This document shows positions 27,601 to 34,855 of a stretch of 63,356 bases of DNA, piece after piece. The notes below the pieces were generated by a model, which saw only the letters and a program-made list of their open reading frames with translations, made no database searches and was not told where the DNA came from. This stretch comes from Kofleriaceae bacterium (GTDB lineage: Bacteria > Myxococcota_A > Polyangia > Haliangiales > Haliangiaceae), in contig JABFXX010000301.1 of the NCBI GenBank assembly GCA_013368795.1, forward strand, positions 1 to 63,356, written 5' to 3'. The stretch's first letter is position 1, and each line of letters starts with the position of its first letter. The translations under genes were made by a program, and so were the position numbers.

Positions 27601-27734
27601 GTGAGATCCGGGAACACGTCGACCGGCATCTTCAGGGTCGTCCACGAGCCGTAGCCGACGAGCAGGACCGCCGAGATCACGACCGCGAGGCGGTTCGCGA
27701 TCGACCAGCGAATGATTCGATCCATCAGGTGCAT
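24645..27734 (-). CDS. Heavy-metal RND efflux pump, inner-membrane subunit (CusA/HME type)
   Basis: About 1029 aa from ATG 27734 (27725 also possible). Twelve membrane helices with two large periplasmic domains in the RND order. The HME-type helix-4 motif reads AIGALVDDAIIDVEN, the AIGAxVDxAIxxxEN style of CusA, not the DFG style of the second pump. PDLTAPTVTVVTEAHGLAPQ and the closing GIATRNGIMLISHYEHLRT are family hallmarks. It would pump metal ions from cytoplasm or periplasm through the TolC partner using proton flow. Last gene of the BlaI-M56-C-B-A set. Metal not fixed by sequence. Confidence 0.9.
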   Translation of the reverse strand: MHLMDRIIRWSIANRLAVVISAVLLVGYGSWTTLKMPVDVFPDLTAPTVTVVTEAHGLAPQEVESLVTIPIESSVNGATGVRRVRSSSGIGISIVWVEFDWGTDIYVARQIVNEKLQLVGGHLPPDVPAPTLAPIASVMGEVLFIALRGDGIDPMVVREAADWTVRRRLLAIPGVAQVVPIGGSVRQYQIQLDPERLRAFEVTLDEVTRALEESNQNSTGGFYVHGAQESLIRAVGRVGSLDDLRNVVVSARNGVPILVGQVANVSVGPAMKRGEGSSNALPAVVLGITKQPAVNTLELTKRIDAELDAIQSTLPEGVIIERNKARQADFIEAAVSNVSTALRDGAILVAVILFIFLFNVRTTLISLASLPLSLLVAILAMSAFGITINTMTLGGMTIAIGALVDDAIIDVENVFRRLRENGARPESERRKPDDVIYEASREVRGSIVFATLIVMLVFIPIFFLSGVEGRLLRPLGFAYLVAIGASLVVALTLTPALCSYVLRRVGDKTHGDPFVVRHLKRVYAPALRFAVRRPGTVGIGAVALLAATIAIVPFLGRTFLPEFNEGALTVSAVTLPGTSLEESDKLGRRVEEVLRSFPEVVSTARRTGRAELDEHAQDVNAAEIDVRLKLADRSKEDFLAALRRQLTTVPGVVCTIGGPIAHRIDHMLSGTRASIAIKIFGDDLSELRTTAEQIKQVMSDVSGVVDLSIEQQVDIPQLAISFDREAIARYGLRSGALAEVIETAYAGKKVTQVLEQQRTYDVIVRYRDDQRADLDAIRNTVVDTPTGVRVPLKMLATIREDVGPNTISRENVQRKVVVSANVGERDLRSVIDDIRSGIESKVRLPPGYYVVYGGQFESEQSASRTLMLLGLVVVAGILALLYLSFRSLRNALLIMVNLPLALIGGVIAIYFGSGIISIASLVGFVTLFGIATRNGIMLISHYEHLRTVENAPFDEAVFRGSMERLSPVLMTALCAGLGLVPLVLAGGEPGNELQAPMAVVILGGLVSSTALNMIVIPALYGRLARPRAT

Positions 27735-27736
27735 GG

Positions 27737-29287
27737 CTAGTGCACGTGCCCGTGTGCGGGGACCGAGCCGGCGGAGGACTGCAGCTTGATCTCGTAGGCA
27801 CCTTTGGTAACGACGTGCTCGCCGGCCTTCACGCCATCGAGTACCTCGACCCAACCGTTCGCGCGAATGCCGAGCCGCACCGGCCGCCGCTCGAACGACT
27901 CGCCTTCGATCATGACGAACACGATCGACTTGCCGGCATCGTCGACGATCGCTGAATCGGGGACGGCGAGCGCCTTCTTCGGTGGTCCCGTCGCGATCAC
28001 CGCCTTGGCGAAGTTGCCGATGCGCAGGTGACCGGCAGCGTTATCGACCTCGAAGATGACCGGCGTCGTGCGCGTCTTCGGATCGATCACGCGACCGATC
28101 GTGACGAGCTTGCCGTTGCTGTCGTCGATCGTGAATGGCCGCGGATAGCCCTCGATCGTGAACCACGCCGCGTGCGCACCCTCGACGCGCGGCAGATCCG
28201 GCTCGAACACGTTCGCGACGAGCCAGACCTTCCCGAGGTCGACAACGCGGAACATCGACTGACCTTCCTCGACGCTTTCACCGGATCCGACATCGACCGA
28301 AACGAGCGTGCCGTCGATCGGTGCACGGACCTGGAAGACCCGGCCGTCGCCACGGCCCGACGCGCCGACGTCGAACTGCGCGAGCCGGCCCTTCGTCCCG
28401 CTCACGCGCGCTTCGGCCACCTGCACGCGGGTGCGTGCTTCCTCGACCGCCTTCGCCGGCGCGGCCTGATCTGCGACGAGGCGTTCGGCACGCGCGAGCG
28501 CATTGCGTGCCGCCTCGAGCTCGGCCTGGGCGGCAGCGGCGTCTGCGGCCATCGTCGCGCGATCGCCGAGCGCGCCGACGCGCGGCGAGATCGTCGCGAG
28601 CAGCTGGCCCTTGGCGGTCGGCATGCCGAGCAATGGAACCGGCTCGGCAAGTGACACGCGACCACCGGCGGGTGCGCCGAGTCGCGCCTCGCGACCTGCG
28701 ACGGGCCGGATCTCCGCGCTCGCGCGCACGCCGTCCTGGAGGTCGCGCTCGACGACCGCGACGGTGGCGAAGTCGGTCTTCCACTGCTGCTCCTTGAGGA
28801 ACGCGATGCGGCCGGGTGGCTCGGGTTCGTCGCCCAATGCCTTGCGGGCAGCCGCTTCGTCCGGGAAGACCTCGCATGCGCCCACCGTGAAGGATTGCGT
28901 GACCTGCGCGCTCTCGACGTCCATCGAGAGCGTGCACGCGCCAGCTTTCGTCGGCGTGAGCTTCGGCCGGAAGATGCCCGGGTTGGTCGGCGCGTCGACG
29001 TTGCCGGAGAGTGCCGTACCGTCGCCGTAACGCAGCATCAGCGTGACGCTACCGGCGGTCACCGCCTTGAACGTCGGCATCTCCGTGACGTGCGCGGCGA
29101 ACGCGGTCTCGCGGCCGACGACGAGCGGCTTGTATTCCATGAAGAGCTCGACGCGATCCGCCCACACGGTGACCGACTGCCCCGGGAGCTCGTCGGGCTG
29201 CTTGTCGGGATGATCGTGGTGATCGCCTTCACCGGGGCTGCCGCCGCGGCATGCGACGAGGAGGAGAACGAGCAATGCGCGTCTCAT
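27737..29287 (-). CDS. RND periplasmic adaptor (CusB/CzcB-like) lipoprotein
   Basis: 516 aa from ATG 29287. A lipobox-like LLVAC (about 11) is followed by GDHHDHPDKQPDEL, a His/Asp-rich start, and the protein ends AHGHVH; both ends could bind metal. Residues about 30-140 form an extra N-domain. Residues about 170-220 hold the first beta-barrel/lipoyl half, a coiled-coil hairpin follows (AADAAAAQAELEAARNALAR region, about 270-320), then the second lipoyl half (IDGTLVSVDVGSGESVEEGQ). It links pump to TolC. Two bases before the pump gene; overlaps the TolC gene upstream by four bases. Confidence 0.88.
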   Translation of the reverse strand: MRRALLVLLLVACRGGSPGEGDHHDHPDKQPDELPGQSVTVWADRVELFMEYKPLVVGRETAFAAHVTEMPTFKAVTAGSVTLMLRYGDGTALSGNVDAPTNPGIFRPKLTPTKAGACTLSMDVESAQVTQSFTVGACEVFPDEAAARKALGDEPEPPGRIAFLKEQQWKTDFATVAVVERDLQDGVRASAEIRPVAGREARLGAPAGGRVSLAEPVPLLGMPTAKGQLLATISPRVGALGDRATMAADAAAAQAELEAARNALARAERLVADQAAPAKAVEEARTRVQVAEARVSGTKGRLAQFDVGASGRGDGRVFQVRAPIDGTLVSVDVGSGESVEEGQSMFRVVDLGKVWLVANVFEPDLPRVEGAHAAWFTIEGYPRPFTIDDSNGKLVTIGRVIDPKTRTTPVIFEVDNAAGHLRIGNFAKAVIATGPPKKALAVPDSAIVDDAGKSIVFVMIEGESFERRPVRLGIRANGWVEVLDGVKAGEHVVTKGAYEIKLQSSAGSVPAHGHVH

Positions 29288-30501
29288 GGACGTCTCCCGA
29301 GTGCGAGCCAGAGGTCGAGCTCGGCGAGGCTCGCGTCGCGCCGCAGCTCCAATTCGCGCAGGCGCGCATCGCGCGCGCTCCGATATGCATCGAGCAACTC
29401 GACGATGCTGCCGCCGCCTTCGCGGTAGCCGGTCTCGGCGCTGCGCAGGAGCTGGTCGAGCCGCGCGAGCTGCGTCGACTGGAATACCCTGGCCTGCTCG
29501 ATCCGCGCGGCGAACGTCTCGTGCGCGGTGCGGATCGCGTTCGGTACGTCGCGTTCGAGCAACCTGGCATCGGCCGTTGCAGCGCGACGTGTAGCGTCCG
29601 CGCGTGCGCGGGCTGCAGCGCCTTGACCCGTGATCGGCAGATTCAAGGACAGTCCGGCGACGTAGCCATATCCGCGTTCGGTCTCGAGTTGCTGTGACAT
29701 CGCGCCGCCGGTGAGCTCGAAGATCGGGACCCACGAGCGGTTCGCGGCCTTCCGCTCATCGGTAGCCGCCTCGATGCGCAGCTTCGCCGCGCGATAGTCA
29801 CCGCGACGAGCGAGCGCATTCACGCCGAGTGCCTCGACATCCGGCGCATTGCCGAGTGCGAGCTCGCCGGCGGCGTCGACGCGCGATCCGACGCGGCCGA
29901 GCAAGGTCGCGAGCCTTCGCTGGGATGCGCGGAGCTCGACCGTCGCCGACGTGATCGCATCGTCGTAGTTGCCGAGCTCGAGCTCGAGGCGCTGTCGATC
30001 GTAGCCAGAGGCTTCGCCGGCCTTCGCCCGCTTCGAGACGATGTCGACGGCGCGCACGAGTGCCAGCCGCTCGTTCGTCATCAACTCGATGCGCAGGCGC
30101 TGATACGCGGTCTCGCGGAACACGCGCAGCCCTTCGACCACCACCTGGAGACGGCCGAGGTCGCCCTGCGCTTGCGTCGCCCGCACCTCCGCTCGTGCTG
30201 CGTCTACGCGAAGGCCGCGACGACCCGACAGGTCAAGCGGGAGAACAACGCGTAGATAGTCCGTATCGAGCCCACCGCTCGAGGGAAACACGTGCTCGCG
30301 ATCGGCGACGATGCGCGGCTCGGGCCGGATCTCGGCGGACTTGACGTGCGCATGTGCGGCATCGACCTCGGCGGCGAGTCGCTCGACACGCGGGTCGCTG
30401 GACTCGAGCGATTTGATCAATGTCGCTTCGTCGACAACCTCCGCCCGAGCGACGCTTGGCAGCGTCGACGCTACTATCAGCGGTAGTAGATGAAGTCGCA
30501 T
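29284..30501 (-). CDS. TolC-family outer-membrane channel (CusC/CzcC-like)
   Basis: 405 aa from ATG 30501, which gives a good signal peptide (MRLHLLPLIVASTLPSVARA). Two repeats of long helices (SLESSDPRVERLAAEVDAAH, and FAARIEQARVFQSTQLARLD) with strand pairs between them make the channel layout. Codons 5-10 hold two CTA Leu codons and an ATA Ile codon, rare choices in a GC-rich gene. They are explained by the BlaI-type dyad that overlaps them (30471-30489). 29-base gap to the M56 gene; overlaps the adaptor by four bases. Confidence 0.88.
   Translation of the reverse strand: MRLHLLPLIVASTLPSVARAEVVDEATLIKSLESSDPRVERLAAEVDAAHAHVKSAEIRPEPRIVADREHVFPSSGGLDTDYLRVVLPLDLSGRRGLRVDAARAEVRATQAQGDLGRLQVVVEGLRVFRETAYQRLRIELMTNERLALVRAVDIVSKRAKAGEASGYDRQRLELELGNYDDAITSATVELRASQRRLATLLGRVGSRVDAAGELALGNAPDVEALGVNALARRGDYRAAKLRIEAATDERKAANRSWVPIFELTGGAMSQQLETERGYGYVAGLSLNLPITGQGAAARARADATRRAATADARLLERDVPNAIRTAHETFAARIEQARVFQSTQLARLDQLLRSAETGYREGGGSIVELLDAYRSARDARLRELELRRDASLAELDLWLALGRRP
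30471..30489. promoter_or_regulatory. Second BlaI/CopY-type dyad, inside TolC gene start
   Basis: CTACTA (30471-30476), seven bases, TAGTAG (30484-30489). Same arms and spacing as the dyad at 31876-31896. It falls on codons 5-10 of the TolC gene and forces rare codons there. It may act as an internal operator or roadblock for the CBA genes. Confidence 0.65.
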
Positions 30502-30530
30502 GAATATGAACCTCGTGGCGCGGGCAGCGA

Positions 30531-31472
30531 TCAGCCGAGCAGCGTCTCTAGCGCGTGGTGGAGCTGGGACGCGAGTAGCGTCGTGGCGACGATCGCGGCG
30601 CCGGCGAGCATCCATACCCGCCAGCCGAGTCGCGTACCCATCGGCGCGCCGGAGAGCACGGCGCGGACGCGATGCTCCAGGGTGGCGGCGCCCGGCATGA
30701 AGCTGCCTGGCAATGCTTGCAGGTGCCCTGCGCGGCACATCTGCACCAGAGCACTGGCCACGGTCGCTGGTGCGGTCGCGCGTGCGGCGTATGCATCGCA
30801 CAGGCGCTCGCTCGCATCTGCCCACTGCATATGCAGCCAGCTACCGGCGAGTGGCGCTGCCACCGTCGACGCGAGCTCGACGACGGTGCTCATCCACAGA
30901 TCGCCAGAGTCGGCGTGCGCCTGCTCGTGCGCGAACACCGCATCGCGCTCCTCGTCTGATAGTGCGTCCCATGCACGCGAGGACATATAGACCTCGGGCC
31001 TGCGCCAACCAGCGACGAAGCAGAACACGCGATCGGAACGGGCGATTCGTACGCGGTCCCCGAGATCGGAGACGCGACGGACCTGCGCGACAGCGCGCCG
31101 CGCACGTTCGCGCCGCCAGGCGACGATGGCGATCCGCAGCACGAACGTGATCGTGGAAGCAGCCGCGAGCGCGACGGCCCATGGCCGCTCGAGCCAGGCG
31201 GCGCCGTGTACGAGGCAGAAGTGAGCGTGGTGGTGATGCCCGATGCAGTGATCGACGCTACCCGATCCGATCGCTGCGATGACGCCGACGATCGTCACGG
31301 CGAGCACGATCGGCGCGAGGAGCGCCCAGGCCGCAGCACTTCGCTCCGCAGCGGGGCCACGGGCGCGCAGCCGCTCCGCCGTCAGCGCAAACCATCCCGT
31401 CGCGATCAGCGAGAACGCGGTCACGAGGACGACCGCGAGCACACCGAATCCGACGAGGCTGCCAGGGCTCAT
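30531..31472 (-). CDS. M56-family membrane protease (BlaR1/MecR1-like) with His/Cys metal-sensor-like loop
   Basis: 313 aa. HEQAH at 182-186 and E222 in SERLCDAYA make the gluzincin zinc site of M56. Membrane segments lie near 6-30, 48-70, 95-118 and 284-303. Between helices 2 and 3 the loop D74-H-C-I-G-H-H-H-H-A-H-F-C-L-V-H89 has six His and two Cys in 16 residues. There is no penicillin-binding sensor domain, unlike BlaR1. My inference: it senses metal and cleaves the BlaI-type repressor encoded just upstream (ATGA overlap). Known for the family: ligand binding outside triggers proteolysis inside. Confidence 0.85.
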   Translation of the reverse strand: MSPGSLVGFGVLAVVLVTAFSLIATGWFALTAERLRARGPAAERSAAAWALLAPIVLAVTIVGVIAAIGSGSVDHCIGHHHHAHFCLVHGAAWLERPWAVALAAASTITFVLRIAIVAWRRERARRAVAQVRRVSDLGDRVRIARSDRVFCFVAGWRRPEVYMSSRAWDALSDEERDAVFAHEQAHADSGDLWMSTVVELASTVAAPLAGSWLHMQWADASERLCDAYAARATAPATVASALVQMCRAGHLQALPGSFMPGAATLEHRVRAVLSGAPMGTRLGWRVWMLAGAAIVATTLLASQLHHALETLLG

Positions 31473-31855
31473 TTGCGTCTCTTGTGCTCTGCGATCAACC
31501 GCTCGAGCTGCGCGAGGTTGCCCTCATCGACCTTCGCCGCAACGTCGACGAACGCCGCGAGCACCGGGGCTGCACCGTCCTCGAACATCGGTCCGAGCGC
31601 TGCTTCCACCACGCGGCGCTGATACTCGGTGCGATCCATGGCGGGCACGTACAGGAAGGCATTGCCTTCCTTCGTGCGCGCGAGGAGCCCCTTCTTGTGG
31701 AGGCGATCGAGCGTGGTCATCACGGTCGTGTACGCGAGCTTGGTTCGCTTCAGCCGCGCGCAGACGTCGCGAACCGACAGCGGGCTCTCGTCCCACAAGA
31801 TCGACATCAGGCGCTCTTCGAGCTCGCCGAGTGCGCGCATCGCCCGCAAGGCCAT
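31469..31855 (-). CDS. BlaI/MecI/CopY-family repressor
   Basis: 128 aa. The N-terminal winged helix is clear: LGELEERLMSILWDESPLSV, then TTVMTTLDRLHKKGLLARTKEGNAFLY, the family's recognition helix and wing. The C-terminal half (residues about 75-125) is helical for dimerisation, with the usual cut region in the middle. Members bind a dyad over the promoter and are inactivated by protease (BlaR1) or, in CopY, by copper. Here both possibilities fit: M56 is the next gene. The CopY Cys pair is absent, so protease control is more likely. The gene may be nearly leaderless. Confidence 0.88.
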   Translation of the reverse strand: MALRAMRALGELEERLMSILWDESPLSVRDVCARLKRTKLAYTTVMTTLDRLHKKGLLARTKEGNAFLYVPAMDRTEYQRRVVEAALGPMFEDGAAPVLAAFVDVAAKVDEGNLAQLERLIAEHKRRK

Positions 31856-31860
31856 GTCTG

Positions 31861-31896
31861 TTGCTAGCCTGCTGTCCTACTACAGTCAATAGTAGG
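31861..31896 (-). promoter_or_regulatory. Repressor promoter with overlapping operator dyad
   Basis: Minus-strand -35 TTGACT (31889-31884) and -10 TAGCAA (31866-31861) are separated by exactly 17 bases. The dyad CCTACTA (31876-31882), N7, TAGTAGG (31890-31896) straddles the -35, the standard place for BlaI-type repression. The start codon at 31855 is so close to the -10 that the mRNA would be leaderless. The same dyad lies 21 bases before the permease gene at 31918, so both directions are probably controlled. Confidence 0.75.
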
Positions 31897-31917
31897 TGGC
31901 AGTGGCATACTGAAGCC

Positions 31918-32964
31918 ATGCCGCGCAGTCCGCTCGCCACCGGCGTCCTGCTCGCCGCGCTCGCGGCGGTGGCGTTCGGTGTCGCGACGCCGCTCGTCGC
32001 GTGGGCCGGTCGCGATGTCGGCCCGCTGTCGACGGCAGCGCTGCTCTATCTCGGTGCTTCGCTGATGGCGCTCGTCCTCGATCGCGCGATTCGCCGCGAC
32101 GAGGCCAAGCTTCGACGCAGCGACACACCGCGCCTGATCGCGATCGCGGTTGCCGGCGGCGCGATCGCACCGACGCTGCTCGCGTGGGGCCTCCAGCGCG
32201 CGGGTGCAACCGCTGGTTCGCTACTCCTCAACCTCGAGGCGGTGTTCACGGTCCTGCTCGCGCGGGCGTTCTTCCACGAACCGATCGGCCGTCGCGTCGC
32301 GGTGGCCGTCGCGTGCATGGCGGCCGGTGGAGCCGCGCTGACGCTGGACTCGTCGAGCGCCGGCAGCTTCGGCCTGCTCGGCGTGCTCGCGGTCGCTGGT
32401 GCGACGGCAGCGTGGGCGCTCGACAACACGCTCACGCGACCACTCGCCGAGCGCGATCCGTTCCAGATCATCCTCGCGAAGGGCGTGCTCGGCGCGAGCC
32501 TGACCGGTGTCCTCGCGATCGCGCGGGGCGAGCCGATGCCACCGATCGAGCACGCGGCCGTGCTCCTCGCGTGCGGTGCGACGGGCTATGGCGCGAGCCT
32601 TTACCTGTACATGCTCGCGCAGCGCCGCATCGGCGCGGGCCGTACCGGCTCGGTGTTCGCGCTCGCTCCGTTCATCGGCGCGGCGCTCGCGTGGGGGCTC
32701 GGCGATCGACATGCCGGAGCATTCGGACTTGCCGCCGCTGGCCTGTTCGCGCTCGGCGTCTACCTGCACGTCAGCGAACGCCACGGTCATCGTCACGTTC
32801 ACGAGCCGATCGAGCACGAGCACATGCATCGTCACGACGACGAGCACCACACGCACGTGCACGTGCCGCCGTTCGTCGGCGAGCATTCACACGTGCATCG
32901 TCACGACCATCTCGAACACGACCACGCCCACGCTCCCGATATCCATCACGCTCATCGACACTAG
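31918..32964 (+). CDS. EamA/DMT-type permease with long His-rich C-terminal tail
   Basis: 348 aa. Two EamA repeats with about ten membrane helices (residues 1-285) such as LLNLEAVFTVLLARAFFHEP in the first repeat. From about residue 290 the tail is ERHGHRHVHEPIEHEHMHRH, then more HxH and DH runs to the end: about 20 His in 58 residues. Such tails bind zinc, nickel or copper. Divergent from the BlaI gene with the operator dyad between, so likely part of the same regulon. The exporter role for metal or a metal chelate is inferred. ATG 31918 is the only sensible start. Confidence 0.85.
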   Translation: MPRSPLATGVLLAALAAVAFGVATPLVAWAGRDVGPLSTAALLYLGASLMALVLDRAIRRDEAKLRRSDTPRLIAIAVAGGAIAPTLLAWGLQRAGATAGSLLLNLEAVFTVLLARAFFHEPIGRRVAVAVACMAAGGAALTLDSSSAGSFGLLGVLAVAGATAAWALDNTLTRPLAERDPFQIILAKGVLGASLTGVLAIARGEPMPPIEHAAVLLACGATGYGASLYLYMLAQRRIGAGRTGSVFALAPFIGAALAWGLGDRHAGAFGLAAAGLFALGVYLHVSERHGHRHVHEPIEHEHMHRHDDEHHTHVHVPPFVGEHSHVHRHDHLEHDHAHAPDIHHAHRH

Positions 32965-32976
32965 TACGGAGCGGTG

Positions 32977-33297
32977 CTAGCGCGTGCCCTCGTCGATCAT
33001 CTCTTCGTGGCGCTCGATCACCTTCCCGCTCTCGGAGATCTCGATCTCGTGTTCCTTACCGTTCGAGATCATGTCGACCTCGTACTTGGTCACGCCGTGT
33101 TCGGTCTCCTTCTTGATCTTTTCGATCTGCTTGCCTTGGGCCTCGCGCTCCACGGTCGCCTTCACCGCCGCCGGCAACTCTTCCATCTTCACCAGTTGGT
33201 GCTGATGGCTCTCCTCGTTCTTCTCTTGGCCATATGCCGTCGTGGCCACCATCGGCGTCGCGAGCGCATAAGCCAGGATCCATTTCGAGTAATTCAT
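32977..33297 (-). CDS. Small exported PepSY-like protein
   Basis: 106 aa. Signal peptide ends TTAYGQ; a short EESHQHQ follows. Residues about 40-100 carry the PepSY-type pattern LPAAVKATVEREAQGKQIEK, KYEVDMISNGKEHEIEISE and GKVI. These small domains occur near two-component and metal genes and may inhibit proteases or bind metal. Here the gene is convergent with the permease and divergent from the DUF1259 gene. Low conservation of composition; Lys/Glu-rich. Confidence 0.75.
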   Translation of the reverse strand: MNYSKWILAYALATPMVATTAYGQEKNEESHQHQLVKMEELPAAVKATVEREAQGKQIEKIKKETEHGVTKYEVDMISNGKEHEIEISESGKVIERHEEMIDEGTR

Positions 33298-33398
33298 GAT
33301 TGTTCTCCGCCCCTCGAGCGAAGCATCGAGTGTGCCACCAGGTAACGGACGCTTGCTCCCGGAGCTTCGAGTAGGGTTTGTTCGCGAAAGGAGTCACC

Positions 33399-34355
33399 AT
33401 GCGCGCGCGATGGGCGGTCGTTCTGCTGATGGCAGTGGGGTGCACGAAACAAGGGGCGTCGTCGCGAGAGACGCGAGCCGCGGACCCGCCGGCTCCAGCG
33501 GCGCCGCCAAAGCCGGCGCCACCGCCGAGCGCGCCCGGCCTCGACACGGCTCGCATCGAGAAGCTCACCGGCGCCAAAGGCACGCTGAGCGAGAAGGACG
33601 GCGTGTTCAAGGTGTCGGTGCCGCGCAAGGATCTCGCGGTGAGGATCGGCGGTGTGAAGATGACACCGCCGATGGGGCTCACGGCGTGGGCGGCGTTTCA
33701 GAAGATGGGCGACCACGCGATGGTGATGGGCGATATCGTGCTCACCGAAGATCAGGTCAACCCGGTGATGAGCGCGGCGCTCGATAGCGGGCTCGAGGTG
33801 ACCGCGCTCCACAATCACTTCTTGTGGGACAACCCGAAGGTCATGTTCATGCACATCGGTGGCATGGCTGACGAGACGACCCTCGCCACCGCCGTCGGCA
33901 AGGTGTTCGCGAAGCTTCACGCGACCGAGGGGGGCAAGGGCGAAGCGCCGCCGAAGCTCGCGATCGATCCGGCGAAGAGCAAGCTCGATGCCGCGAAGCT
34001 CGACGCGGTCTTTGGCCAGAAGGGCGACTACAAGGACGGCGTGTACAAGGCGACGTTTGGCCGCACCACGACGATGCACGGTGTCGAGGTAGGCAACGCG
34101 ATGGGCGTCAACACGTGGGCCGCGTTCGCGGGTACGGATGCTGCGGCGGTCGTCGACGGTGACTTCGCGATGCTCGAGTCCGAGCTCCAGAACGTGCTGA
34201 AGACGCTGCGCAAGGCCAACATCCAGATCGTGGCCATTCACCAGCACATGACCGGCGAGCAGCCGCGGATCATGTTCCTCCACTTCTGGGGGACCGGAAG
34301 GCCGGAGGAGCTCGCGGGCGGTATCAAGGCGGCCCTGGACACCCAGTCCAAGTAG
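33399..34355 (+). CDS. Exported protein with two DUF1259 (LppY/LpqO-like) domains
   Basis: 318 aa from ATG 33399, with AAAGGAG 6 bases upstream. Lipobox-like VGC at about 14, then a Pro/Ala linker. Two copies of the DUF1259 domain: residues about 47-165 with ALHNHFLWDNPKVMFMHIGG, and about 195-310 with AIHQHMTGEQPRIMFLHFWG. The HNH/HQH and MFxHx groups could form a metal site. The family has no firm function; secretion and the metal neighbourhood suggest metal binding. Next gene starts 20 bases downstream. Confidence 0.85.
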   Translation: MRARWAVVLLMAVGCTKQGASSRETRAADPPAPAAPPKPAPPPSAPGLDTARIEKLTGAKGTLSEKDGVFKVSVPRKDLAVRIGGVKMTPPMGLTAWAAFQKMGDHAMVMGDIVLTEDQVNPVMSAALDSGLEVTALHNHFLWDNPKVMFMHIGGMADETTLATAVGKVFAKLHATEGGKGEAPPKLAIDPAKSKLDAAKLDAVFGQKGDYKDGVYKATFGRTTTMHGVEVGNAMGVNTWAAFAGTDAAAVVDGDFAMLESELQNVLKTLRKANIQIVAIHQHMTGEQPRIMFLHFWGTGRPEELAGGIKAALDTQSK

Positions 34356-34375
34356 CGGCGCGACGAGGGCGCTCG

Positions 34376-34389
34376 CTTGACACGTCAAG
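34376..34389. promoter_or_regulatory. CTTGAC-N2-GTCAAG dyad with -35-like TTGACA
   Basis: CTTGAC (34376-34381), AC, GTCAAG (34384-34389), containing TTGACA; a weak TAAAGC lies 16 bases on. It could be the promoter/operator of the second efflux operon. If so, the start of the small gene is the GTG at 34416, not the TTG at 34377. Confidence 0.35.
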
Positions 34390-34733
34390 TGGGCCACAGT
34401 AAAGCCTGTAAAGGCGTGCGAGTTCTGGTCGCGATCGTGCTGCTGCTCACCGTGACCCCGGGAATGACCGAGGTCGCCGAGGCGGCAGTGCATCTCGTCC
34501 TCCACGGCGACTTCCAGCACGATGGTGACGGTCACGAGCAGGGATGCGACGAGCATTCATGCACCGTCCTCGCCCATCACTGCGGTTGTCACTCCGCGAT
34601 GTCGGCGCAAACGTCGACCAAGGTGGCGTACTCGGATCAGCTCCGAGGCATCACCAGGAGCGAGCTCCGACGCGCCACGACGGCATTTGGCCGCGTGAGC
34701 GAGCCGCCGCCGCTGCGGCCACCGATCCGTTGA
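34377..34733 (+). CDS. Small exported His/Cys-rich protein at head of CBA operon (CzcI-like position)
   Basis: 118 aa from TTG 34377, or 105 aa from GTG 34416. One hydrophobic signal (VLVAIVLLLTVTPGM) then HGDFQHDGDGHEQGCDEHSC and AHHCGCHSAM: seven His and four Cys, a periplasmic metal-binding tract. It resembles the small proteins before czcC in other bacteria (CzcI) by place and composition only. Start not settled because the TTG overlaps a promoter-like dyad. Followed 122 bases later by the TolC-type gene. Confidence 0.6.
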   Translation: MTRQVGHSKACKGVRVLVAIVLLLTVTPGMTEVAEAAVHLVLHGDFQHDGDGHEQGCDEHSCTVLAHHCGCHSAMSAQTSTKVAYSDQLRGITRSELRRATTAFGRVSEPPPLRPPIR

Positions 34734-34855
34734 TTCGATCGTGACATCGCGACACTGCGGTCCATTGCGGCCGCAGTGCGCTCGTTGCATCGCGCGGTGA
34801 ACGACCTCCGTCCGGAGGCCGTACATCGCCACTCACATCGAATCGACGGAGACAC

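Noticed and set aside
30531-31855. Beta-lactam resistance (BlaR1-BlaI) reading of the repressor and protease pair
   Set aside because: No beta-lactamase or penicillin-binding sensor is present; the following genes are metal efflux.
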